Assembly (NCBI GenBank): GCA_902373595.1
Contig: CABKMX010000005.1
Span: 1 to 18,751 of the forward strand
Reading direction: 5' to 3'
Source of the DNA: an uncultured Christensenellaceae bacterium
Lineage (GTDB): Bacteria; Bacillota; Clostridia; Christensenellales; UBA3700
Length of the DNA stretch: 18,751 nt
Both the position numbers and the translations under genes were made by a program. Of the stretch, positions 7,737 through 16,364 are shown one piece after another. The notes beneath the pieces are model-generated. The model was not told the origin of the DNA. It did no database searches and worked only from the letters and a program-made list of their open reading frames with translations. Within the stretch, counting starts at the first letter, position 1. Each line of letters begins with the position of its first letter.

Positions 7737-8840
7737 TCACGCCTTGGACTTCTTCAAAAAGTCGAAGATGAAGTCCTCGAGTTCACCGTCCATGACGGCG
7801 GTGATATTGCCCGTCTCGCAGCCTGTGCGGTGGTCTTTGACCATCGTATACGGGCAGAAGACATAGCTGCGGATTTGGCTGCCCCACTCTATCTTTTTGA
7901 CTTCGCCCTTGAGTTCCGCCTCGTGTTCCTGCTGTTCCTGCTCCTGCCTCTCGGCGAGCTTGCCGCGCAGCATCTCCATCGCCTGCTCGCGGTTTTGAAT
8001 TTGGCTGCGCTCGTTCTGGCACTGCACGACGATCCCGGTCGGGATATGCGTGATGCGCACCGCGCTGTCCGTCTTGTTGACGTGCTGACCGCCGGCGCCG
8101 CCGCTGCGATAGGTATCTATTTTGAGGTCTTCGGGACGGATGACGATCTCCGCCGCGTCGTCGATTTTGGGCATCACCTCGACGGACGCGAACGACGTCT
8201 GTCTGCGCGACTGCGAGTCAAACGGCGAAATGCGCACGAGACGATGCACGCCCTTTTCGGACTTGAGATATCCGTACGCGTTCTCTCCCTCGACGGTGAA
8301 AGTGATACTCTTGAGCCCGGCGTCGTCGCCGGCGAGCGAATCGATCACCGTGACCTTGTAGCCGTTGCGTTCGGCATAGCGGGTGTACATGCGATAGAGC
8401 ATGCTGACCCAGTCCTGCGCCTCTGTGCCGCCCGCGCCCGAGTGCAGCGACATGATCGCGTCGTTGCCGTCGTATTTGCCGTTGAGCAAGGTCTGCAAGC
8501 GCAGCTCCTCCGTCAGCTTGTCTATCTCCGCCATCTCCGCGGCGATCTCCTCCTGCTCGCTGTCCGTGCCGCTCTCGAGGCTGAGGTCGATCAACACCTC
8601 GAGATCGTCGGTGCGCGAGACGAGTTTGTCATATTTTTCGAGCTTGCCGTCGACCGCCGCCGCCTCTCTGTTGACCGCGGTCGCCTTGCCGAGGTCGGAC
8701 CAAAAGCCTTCGCTCTCCTGTTTTGCGGTCAACTCGGCGCGGCGCTTTTTCAGCCCCTCGACATCGAGAGCCTCGCCCAGCTCCTGAAGCTGCCTGCGCA
8801 GCTTGCCCATGTCCTGTTTTGCCTGTTCGATCAGTATCAT
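7737..8840 (-). CDS. prfB: Peptide chain release factor 2
   Basis: RF2 recognises UGA and UAA stop codons and triggers peptide release. The 367-residue protein carries the SPF anticodon-like tripeptide at 205-207 and the catalytic GGQ at 250-252, which distinguishes it from RF1 (PxT). The ATG at 8840 has AGGAG five bases upstream. Many bacterial prfB genes contain an in-frame UGA near codon 25 that is bypassed by +1 frameshifting. Here the reading frame is continuous through ELGEALDVEGL (about 20-30), so that autoregulatory switch is absent. It lies 100 bases after secA, a common neighbour in Firmicutes, and one base before tsaD. I saw no convincing promoter in the secA-prfB gap, so read-through from secA is likely. 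Confidence 0.97.
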   Translation of the reverse strand: MILIEQAKQDMGKLRRQLQELGEALDVEGLKKRRAELTAKQESEGFWSDLGKATAVNREAAAVDGKLEKYDKLVSRTDDLEVLIDLSLESGTDSEQEEIAAEMAEIDKLTEELRLQTLLNGKYDGNDAIMSLHSGAGGTEAQDWVSMLYRMYTRYAERNGYKVTVIDSLAGDDAGLKSITFTVEGENAYGYLKSEKGVHRLVRISPFDSQSRRQTSFASVEVMPKIDDAAEIVIRPEDLKIDTYRSGGAGGQHVNKTDSAVRITHIPTGIVVQCQNERSQIQNREQAMEMLRGKLAERQEQEQQEHEAELKGEVKKIEWGSQIRSYVFCPYTMVKDHRTGCETGNITAVMDGELEDFIFDFLKKSKA

Positions 8841-8940
8841 CTTCTCTCCTGTTATCTTATCCTCACGCGATGCAACTTGTCGCGCAGTCTCGCTTTAGGC
8901 GATAATTTTTGTGACATGTATCGGATATCGCCCTTTTTCG

Positions 8941-11826
8941 TCACGATTTGAACTTGCCGCAGCAATTCTTGTACTTCTCTCCGCTTCCGCACGGACACCG
9001 GTCGTTGCGGCCCGGCTCCTTCTGCTTGCGGACGGTCTCGACCTTGGGCTTTTCCGCCTTTGGCTTGACCGCTCCGCCGAAGCCGCCCACCTGCTCTTGC
9101 TGCATCTTGAGCTTTATCGCTTCTTCGGCGATGACGCGTTGACGCTCCGCGTCGTGCTTGACGATGTCTTTGTCAATGTGAGTGAGCTTCATCACGAGGT
9201 CGTCCTGGAGACGTTCCACCATCGAGTCGAACATCTCGAACCCCTCTTTGCGGTAGGTTATGAGCGGATCGCGCTGACCGTACGACAGCAGGCTGATGCC
9301 CTGTCTCAATTCTTCCATCGCGGTCATTTGATCCATCCACTTTCTGTCAACCTCGGCGAGCATGTTTTTGCGCTCGATTGCGTCGAAATCGATGTTCAGT
9401 CCGTTCTCTTTGTATATGGCGACGCACTCGTCTTTGCGCGATTCGTAAGTCTCGATTGCCCTGCGCGTGAGCTCGGCAATCAGCGACTCTTCGGTGTTGA
9501 ATCCCGAGACAAACTCCGCGTCGATCACCTTGTCGGTGTCGGGGAAGACATAGTCGCAGAGCCTCTTGTTGAATTCGTCATAATCCCAATCCGCATAGTC
9601 GCGGCGCACGTCGACAAACTCTTTGCATATGCGCTCGACAACCGCGCCGATCATCGCCTTAATCTGCTCGTGGACATCCAGCTCGTCGAGGACTATATTG
9701 CGTTGTTTGTATATGATCTCGCGCTGTTTGTTGAGCACGTCGTCATAGTTGAGCGTATTCTTTCTGATTGAAAAATTGCGGTCCTCGACCCTGCGCTGAC
9801 AGCTCTCGATGGCATTCGTCATCAATTTGTGCGCGACGGGCTCTTCGTCGTCCTCACCCACTTTTTCCTTGATCTTTTCGATTAAGGTGTTTATGAAGTC
9901 GTTCGCATAGAATCGGAACAGGTCATCCTCAAACGACAGATAGAACTTGGACGAACCGGGATCGCCCTGACGGCCGCTTCTGCCGCGAAGCTGATTGTCG
10001 ATACGGCGCGATTCGTGTCTTTCGGTGCCGATGACGCGCAATCCGCCGAGCGCGACCGCTTTTTGCTTTTCCGCGTCCGTCTCCGCCTTGAAATCCTTAT
10101 AGCACTCCAAATATCTCTTCCGCGCGCTCAAGACAGTCGCGTCATCTGTCGGCGCATGTCCGACCGCCACCTCGACGACTTCGTGAGTATAATTTTTTTC
10201 AATCACCGCGCGCGCGAGGAATTCGGCGTTGCCGCCCAGCATGATATCGGTACCGCGGCCGGCCATATTGGTCGCGATGGTCACCGCGCCGAGCTTGCCC
10301 GCTTGGGCGATGATCTCCGCTTCGGCGGCGTGATTTTTTGCATTGAGCACATTGTGCGGGATCTTGCGCTTTTTGAGCAATGCGGACAACTCCTCGCTCT
10401 TTTCGACGCTGACCGTACCGACGAGCACCGGCTGCTTGCGCTCGTAGCAATCTGCAATGTCGTTGACGATTGCCTTGAGCTTAGCCGCGCGCGTCAAGAA
10501 CAGCGCGTCCTCTTCGTCCTTGCGGATCACCGGCTTGTTGGTCGGGATCTCGACGACGTCGAGATCGTAAATTTTGTCAAACTCCGCCTCTTCCGTCTTT
10601 GCGGTGCCGGTCATGCCCGACAGCTTGCGGTAGAGTCTGAAGAAGTTTTGGTAGGTGATGGACGCGACCGTCTTGTCCTCGGGGCGAATGGTGACGCCCT
10701 CTTTCGCCTCGATTGCCTGATGCAGACCGTTGCTGAACCTGCGCCCGATCATTTGACGGCCGGTGAACTCGTCGACGATGATGACTTCGTCGTCGACGAC
10801 GATGTAGTCCTTCTCCTTTTTCATAACGAATCTGGCGCGCAGAGCGTTGTCGATATAGTGTTTGATCTGCTGATTCTCATAGTCGGACAGGTCGTCGATG
10901 TGGTACTCTTTTTCCGCCTTTTCTTCGCCGCGGTCGTTGAGGTAGACCGTCTTTTGCTTTTCGCCGTATTCGAAATCGCCGAGGTTGTCGCACTCGCCGC
11001 CGCACTTCGGGCAGGTCACCGTCTTTGTCCTCTCGGAGATTCTTCCCTCTCCGAAGGTATGGCCGCATTTTTCGCAGACGTATTCGGGCTCTTTGAGCTT
11101 ACGGACGAACTCCATTGCCGTGATGTACGGCTGAATGTCCGACATGCCTCTTCCGCTGATGATGAGCGGCGTACGCGCCTCGTCGATCAAGATGCTGTCC
11201 ACCTCGTCGACGATCGCAAACGCGAGCTTGCGCTGCACGCGCCTTTTTGCGCTTGTCGCCAAGTTGTCGCGCAGATAGTCGAACCCGAGCTCGCTGTTTG
11301 TCGTATAGAGGATGTCGCACTCATACGCTTCCTTCTTTTGAGCCGGCTTCATGCTGTGCAGGTTGACCCCGACGGTCAAACCGAGGAAGCGGAACACCTT
11401 GCCCATCCAATCGCAATGATATTGCGCAAGATATTCGTTGACGGTGACGATCTGCATCCCCTCGCCCGTCAAGGCGTTGAGATATGCGGGGAGCGTCGCG
11501 ACGAGCGTCTTGCCTTCGCCCGTTCTCATCTCGGCGATGCGCCCTTCGTGGAGCACGATGCCGCCCATGATCTGCACATAGAAATGCCTGAGTCCGAGCA
11601 CGCGCGTGCTCGCCTCGCGCACGGTGGCGAACGCCTCGGGCAGCAACTGGTCGAGGGTCTCGCCCTCGGCGTATCTCTTCTTATATTTTTCGGTGCATGC
11701 GGCGAGCTCCTCGTCCGTCATCGCCTTGAACTTGTCCTCGAGCGCGACGACCTTGTCGGCGAGCTTGCGCACTTTGCGCAGCTCTCTCTCGTTGCGATCT
11801 GGGAAAATCTTTGACAAAATACCCAT
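8941..11826 (-). CDS. secA: Preprotein translocase ATPase SecA with an inserted Cys4 motif
   Basis: SecA drives export of unfolded preproteins through SecYEG. The 961-residue protein has Walker A TGEGKT at 102-107, DEVD at 207-210, TGTAKTEE at 406-413, GRGTD at 523-527 and GRSGRQGD at 615-622. A C-terminal SEC-C zinc motif (Cys944, Cys946, Cys955, Cys956) follows a flexible Lys/Pro linker. Two extra segments are visible. About 38 residues (roughly 246-284) sit in the preprotein cross-linking domain and contain CEKC at 251-254 and CPKC at 272-275, a zinc-ribbon pattern. A second segment, about 531-593 after LGGN, is a kind of insertion known from many non-Bacillus SecA proteins. The start at 11826 has GAGGTG four bases upstream. 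It has its own promoter and a short structured leader. Confidence 0.97.
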   Translation of the reverse strand: MGILSKIFPDRNERELRKVRKLADKVVALEDKFKAMTDEELAACTEKYKKRYAEGETLDQLLPEAFATVREASTRVLGLRHFYVQIMGGIVLHEGRIAEMRTGEGKTLVATLPAYLNALTGEGMQIVTVNEYLAQYHCDWMGKVFRFLGLTVGVNLHSMKPAQKKEAYECDILYTTNSELGFDYLRDNLATSAKRRVQRKLAFAIVDEVDSILIDEARTPLIISGRGMSDIQPYITAMEFVRKLKEPEYVCEKCGHTFGEGRISERTKTVTCPKCGGECDNLGDFEYGEKQKTVYLNDRGEEKAEKEYHIDDLSDYENQQIKHYIDNALRARFVMKKEKDYIVVDDEVIIVDEFTGRQMIGRRFSNGLHQAIEAKEGVTIRPEDKTVASITYQNFFRLYRKLSGMTGTAKTEEAEFDKIYDLDVVEIPTNKPVIRKDEEDALFLTRAAKLKAIVNDIADCYERKQPVLVGTVSVEKSEELSALLKKRKIPHNVLNAKNHAAEAEIIAQAGKLGAVTIATNMAGRGTDIMLGGNAEFLARAVIEKNYTHEVVEVAVGHAPTDDATVLSARKRYLECYKDFKAETDAEKQKAVALGGLRVIGTERHESRRIDNQLRGRSGRQGDPGSSKFYLSFEDDLFRFYANDFINTLIEKIKEKVGEDDEEPVAHKLMTNAIESCQRRVEDRNFSIRKNTLNYDDVLNKQREIIYKQRNIVLDELDVHEQIKAMIGAVVERICKEFVDVRRDYADWDYDEFNKRLCDYVFPDTDKVIDAEFVSGFNTEESLIAELTRRAIETYESRKDECVAIYKENGLNIDFDAIERKNMLAEVDRKWMDQMTAMEELRQGISLLSYGQRDPLITYRKEGFEMFDSMVERLQDDLVMKLTHIDKDIVKHDAERQRVIAEEAIKLKMQQEQVGGFGGAVKPKAEKPKVETVRKQKEPGRNDRCPCGSGEKYKNCCGKFKS

Positions 11827-11837
11827 TTTTCACCTCG

Positions 11838-11857
11838 GCGCGCAAATGGTCGCGCGC
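11838..11857 (-). promoter_or_regulatory. Hairpin next to the secA ribosome site
   Basis: In the secA leader a perfect 6-bp GCGCGC stem with an 8-base loop ends one base before the GAGGTG ribosome site. It could hinder or tune initiation. The leader also contains an ATG at 11859 that would encode nine codons ending in a TGA three bases before the secA ATG, overlapping hairpin and ribosome site. That mini-ORF has no visible ribosome site of its own. Confidence 0.4.
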
Positions 11858-11880
11858 ATTATTTTATACTATGCTTTTCA

Positions 11881-11909
11881 ATATTAGCACAGCGCGCGGC
11901 GATAGTCAA
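11881..11909 (-). promoter_or_regulatory. Sigma-A promoter of secA
   Basis: Minus-strand TTGACT at 11909-11904 and TAATAT at 11886-11881 are separated by 17 bases. Transcription should start near 11874, giving a leader of about 48 bases. It lies between the pyrG terminator and the secA start, where a promoter is required. Confidence 0.72.
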
Positions 11910-11945
11910 GCCAAATGCAAACACGGAAATTCGCTCCGTTTGACG

Positions 11946-11984
11946 AAAAAGAGAGAACGAGGCGCCGACATTGCCGACGCCTCG
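11946..11984 (-). terminator. Intrinsic terminator downstream of pyrG
   Basis: On the minus strand an 11-bp stem (7 perfect pairs CGAGGCG/CGCCTCG, then four more including two G-T) with a 5-base loop is followed by a T-rich tail ending in five T. It begins about 60 bases after the pyrG stop and closes the pyrG unit before the secA promoter. Confidence 0.85.
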
Positions 11985-11996
11985 CCTGTGTATGGA

Positions 11997-12031
11997 CCTC
12001 CGCTCAGGGACCGGTGATAGATTCGCGGAGG
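11997..12031 (-). repeat. Inverted repeat between pyrG and its terminator
   Basis: Seven perfect pairs (CCTCCGC with GCGGAGG) flank a 21-base loop that contains the palindrome ACCGGT. There is no T-run after it, so it is not a terminator on its own. It may form a second 3' hairpin on the pyrG mRNA or be chance. Confidence 0.35.
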
Positions 12032-12044
12032 AGCTTCACCTGTG

Positions 12045-13709
<1,665 letters not shown>

Positions 13710-13719
13710 TCATATGCAT

Positions 13720-13748
13720 ATTATACATCGCTCGAGCGGCTTTGTCAA
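13720..13748 (-). promoter_or_regulatory. Sigma-A promoter of pyrG
   Basis: TTGACA at 13748-13743 and TATAAT at 13725-13720 on the minus strand are both perfect and 17 bases apart. The start site should be near 13713. The promoter begins 15 bases after the ANTAR stop codon. The initial bases are not a G-run, unlike the GGGC start of the Bacillus subtilis pyrG transcript. Confidence 0.88.
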
Positions 13749-13762
13749 TCGTGCGCCGCCAT

Positions 13763-14329
13763 TTAGAGCTCGAATTTTCGCAAGATCTCTTCGGCGACTT
13801 CCATCCGACTTGTTCGGCTGTCCATCGCGCTCTTTTCGATATATCTGTGCGCGTCCTCTTCGGACATTCCCTGCCTGACGGCGAGCGCACACTTCGCCCT
13901 CTCGACAATCTTGACTTCGGCGATCTTCTTTTGCAGATTGGCGATCGTGCGCTTCATCGCCGCCATCCTCGCCTCTGTGGCAAGCGCGACCTTTGCGCAT
14001 TGCGCGGCGAAGGCGACCGAACACGGCTTTGCGACCACTATCACTCCCGACGAAGACACCTTTGTCTCGATCGGTCCGTACTCCTGCGCGCTCACGAACA
14101 GCAGGATGCCGGCGCTCGTCTTTTCGGCGGCATAGACCGCCAGATCGGAGCCGTACTCGTCCGCCAATGGGGCGTTGATGACGATCAGGTCGAACGCGTC
14201 GGACGACAGTTGACGACGCGCGTCCGCGCCCCTCGCGCACGCGACCTCATCGGCGAAAAGCCCCGTGACGGGACCGAACAGCGCCGACGATTTGAACGCG
14301 GTCGAAGATACGACGAGCGCCCTGATCAT
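13763..14329 (-). CDS. ANTAR-domain regulator with degenerate receiver
   Basis: This 188-residue protein has an N-terminal receiver-like domain (about 1-115) and a C-terminal ANTAR RNA-binding domain (about 127-186) after a short coiled-coil-like linker. The ANTAR part shows the typical AKCALAVRQGMSEEDAHRYI pattern, with the AM..R motif and a final VAEEIL helix. ANTAR proteins bind paired hexaloop hairpins in mRNA leaders and prevent termination. The receiver lacks the usual residues: the acidic pair after strand 1 is Ser-Ser (ALVVSS), and the phospho-acceptor Asp is Asn52 (VINAPLAD). Only the strand-5 lysine (Lys101) remains. Normal phosphorylation is therefore unlikely. The ATG at 14329 lies two bases after the glnA stop with AAAGG upstream, so it is coexpressed with glnA. 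A role in nitrogen control is inferred from context. Confidence 0.9.
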   Translation of the reverse strand: MIRALVVSSTAFKSSALFGPVTGLFADEVACARGADARRQLSSDAFDLIVINAPLADEYGSDLAVYAAEKTSAGILLFVSAQEYGPIETKVSSSGVIVVAKPCSVAFAAQCAKVALATEARMAAMKRTIANLQKKIAEVKIVERAKCALAVRQGMSEEDAHRYIEKSAMDSRTSRMEVAEEILRKFEL

Positions 14330-14331
14330 AT

Positions 14332-15558
14332 TCAGCCTTTGAGGAACCCCGCCGCGACGTCCGCGCCCAGCGTCGCCGCTACGAACTCGCTCTTTTCGGC
14401 AAGTTTTTTCGCCTCGGCGAGCGTGGCGGGCAGCGTCGGGTATTTGCCCTCGGTCGCGAGATAGACGTTTTCGTCGCACTCGGGCGCGAGCGCTTCTCCG
14501 CGCGCGATGCCTTCCAGCCCCGCGTTGAGCAGCAGCGCGAACGCCAAATAGGGATTGATCGTGCAGTCGGGGTTGCGCACCTCGATGCGCTTGCTCTCGC
14601 CGAACGCGTACGGCACGCGCACCAACTGCGAGCGGTTGCCCCTCGACCAAGTGATGTGGCGCGGCGCCTCGCACGTCCCCAGCCTCGCGTACGACGCCTC
14701 GCGCGGAGCGGTGAACGCGCACATCTCGGCGCTGCGGTTGAGTATGCCGGCGATGAACGACTTTGCGTCCTCCCTCATATTTCCGTCTTCGGCGGCAAAG
14801 ATGTTGACGCCGTCCTTTTTGAGCGAGATGTTGACATGCAGACCGTTGCCGCTCTCTCCGGGAACGGGTTTCGGCTCAAACGATGCAATCAGCCCGTTGT
14901 TGCGCGCAACGGACGCGACGACCCAGCGGAAGGTGACGATGTTGTCCGCCGTCTCCAGCACGCCGTCATATCTGAAATCGATCTCGTTTTGACCGGGGCC
15001 GTGCTCGTGGTGCGACCTTTCGGGGCGCAGTCCCATCTGTTCGAGCGTGCCGCATATCTCGCGGCGCACGTTCTCGCCCCTGTCTTTGGGGAAGACGTCG
15101 AAATATCCTCCGCGGTCGAGCGGTTCGACCTTGCCGTCCTCCCTCTCGCGGAAGAGGTAGAACTCGCATTCCGCTCCGAAGTCGGCGGTATAGCCCATCG
15201 CCGCGGCGCGCTGTTTGATCTTTGAGAGGATGTGCCGTCCCGACCCCTCGAACGGAGTGCCGTCGGGGTGACAGATGTCGCAGATCATCCTAATCACGAC
15301 TCCGCCGAGCGAACGCCACGGCACGACGCTCATCGTCGTCGGGTCGGGCTTGAGGAACAAATCCGACCTGTCTATGCCGAGGAAACCTCTGACCGCCGAG
15401 GCGTCGAACGCCACCCCGTACTTGAACGCCTTTTCCAGCTGATCGGGCAGGATGGAGATATTTTTGAGTTCTCCGAACAGGTCGCAGAACGCGAGCCTGA
15501 TGAACTTGACGTCGTTTTCTCTGACGAATTCGGCGACGTCGCGCTGTGTGGATACCAT
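14332..15558 (-). CDS. glnA: Glutamine synthetase type I, short C-terminus
   Basis: Glutamine synthetase condenses glutamate and ammonia using ATP. The 408-residue protein has FDASAVRGF (about 51-59, for the usual FDGSS), the metal-ligand region ECEFYLF (130-136), HHEHGPGQNE (183-192), GNGLHVN (237-243), NRSQLVRVP (308-316) and IEVRNPD (325-331). It ends at about the point where typical type I enzymes still have some 25-30 residues, so the usual C-terminal tail is missing. The NLY adenylylation motif is absent. A GTG at 15564 is in frame, but it overlaps the AGAGG site that lies five bases before the ATG at 15558, so the ATG is the start. It has its own promoter, follows the split glutamate synthase and precedes the ANTAR regulator by two bases. 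Confidence 0.95.
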   Translation of the reverse strand: MVSTQRDVAEFVRENDVKFIRLAFCDLFGELKNISILPDQLEKAFKYGVAFDASAVRGFLGIDRSDLFLKPDPTTMSVVPWRSLGGVVIRMICDICHPDGTPFEGSGRHILSKIKQRAAAMGYTADFGAECEFYLFREREDGKVEPLDRGGYFDVFPKDRGENVRREICGTLEQMGLRPERSHHEHGPGQNEIDFRYDGVLETADNIVTFRWVVASVARNNGLIASFEPKPVPGESGNGLHVNISLKKDGVNIFAAEDGNMREDAKSFIAGILNRSAEMCAFTAPREASYARLGTCEAPRHITWSRGNRSQLVRVPYAFGESKRIEVRNPDCTINPYLAFALLLNAGLEGIARGEALAPECDENVYLATEGKYPTLPATLAEAKKLAEKSEFVAATLGADVAAGFLKG

Positions 15559-15588
15559 ATGCACCTCTTCGCGCCGAGCGCGGTTTTC

Positions 15589-15603
15589 TATAATGAAATT
15601 ATA
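15589..15603. repeat. Palindrome covering the glnA -10 element
   Basis: TATAAT and its exact inverse ATTATA are separated by GAA. The right arm, read on the minus strand, is the glnA -10 box and the left arm covers the expected transcription start. A dimeric regulator could bind here, but the arms do not match the GlnR box (TGTNAN7TNACA) and AT-rich palindromes arise easily. Confidence 0.35.
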
Positions 15604-15626
15604 ATACTTTTTGCCGCTCTTGTAAA
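15598..15626 (-). promoter_or_regulatory. Sigma-A promoter of glnA-ANTAR
   Basis: Minus-strand TTTACA (five of six consensus bases) at 15626-15621 and a perfect TATAAT at 15603-15598 are 17 bases apart. Transcription should start near 15591, giving a leader of about 33 bases. That is too short for a double-hairpin ANTAR target. No terminator separates glnA from the preceding gene, so read-through is also possible. Confidence 0.8.
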
Positions 15627-15640
15627 GCGTCGGCGGTACG

Positions 15641-16357
15641 TCAATTGGCGGTATACAGCCTTTTGTATGGATTGGCGCTGTCGGGAGTCAGTCTGAAAAA
15701 TTCGGTGCCCGTGTCGATAAAAGCCTTCTTTCCAAATTTTTCACACCACTCTTTGACAAGCTTTTCTATGTGGCAGGGAAGTCGGTTGACTCTGTCTGCG
15801 CGCACCTGCGGAGGGAGCGTTGCGGGCAGTTTGCCGGCCTTCACCCAGATTTCTCCGCCGTGCATTCCCGTGCCGCAGAAGTTGCCGACCGTCTGCTCGT
15901 CGCCGTCGCCGCCGAGCACGACGATCGTCCCTCCGGCGAGATATTCTCCGAGGAAGCTGCCTGCCTTACCTCCGATTACAATCGCCGGCTTGTTGTCGCG
16001 ATACGCCTTCATGTGGATGCCGCAGCGGTAGCCGACATCGCCCTCGATGAAGATTTTCCCACCTCTCATCGCATAGCCCGTCGCGTCGCCGGCATTGCCG
16101 TGTATGACGATTTCGCCGCCGTTCATCGTGTCGCCGGTCGCCTCCTGCGCGTTGCCGAACAGCTCTATCTCCGCGCCGTCGAGGTATGCGCCGAGCGCGT
16201 TGCCCGGCGTGCCGTCAATCACGAGCCTCTTTGCCGTGAGCGCCGCGCCGAGATATCTCTGACCGACCACTCCTTCGATTTCGATCGTGTCGCCGTCGCT
16301 GTTTGCGATTGCGGCGTTGAGTCTCTTTGCCGTCTGTCCTCTTGCGTCTATCTTCAT
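15641..16357 (-). CDS. Glutamate synthase GXGXG-domain subunit
   Basis: This 238-residue protein corresponds to the C-terminal GXGXG beta-helix domain of the large glutamate synthase subunit, which packs against the FMN domain. Repeats of the type GGEIVIHGNAGDATGYAMRG run from about residue 50 to 170, forming a right-handed helix of short strands; a Cys-containing alpha region follows. Similar folds occur in FwdC-type proteins, but the neighbours decide for glutamate synthase. A GTG at 16363 is in frame, but the ATG at 16357 has GAGG five bases upstream (overlapping the stop of the upstream gene) and is preferred. It starts seven bases after the FMN subunit gene ends, so the two are cotranscribed. 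Catalysis needs the two companion proteins. Confidence 0.9.
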   Translation of the reverse strand: MKIDARGQTAKRLNAAIANSDGDTIEIEGVVGQRYLGAALTAKRLVIDGTPGNALGAYLDGAEIELFGNAQEATGDTMNGGEIVIHGNAGDATGYAMRGGKIFIEGDVGYRCGIHMKAYRDNKPAIVIGGKAGSFLGEYLAGGTIVVLGGDGDEQTVGNFCGTGMHGGEIWVKAGKLPATLPPQVRADRVNRLPCHIEKLVKEWCEKFGKKAFIDTGTEFFRLTPDSANPYKRLYTAN

Positions 16358-16364
16358 ACTCACC

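Noticed and set aside
8896..8930. Inverted repeat GGCGATA/TATCGCC between secA and prfB as a secA terminator
   Set aside because: The 21-base loop is large, and the T-run follows the hairpin only on the plus strand, which has no genes. On the coding strand there is no T-run.
15559..15591. ANTAR double-hairpin target in the glnA leader
   Set aside because: Only a 5-bp CGCGC hairpin with a three-base loop fits in the 33-base leader. There is no hexaloop and no terminator.
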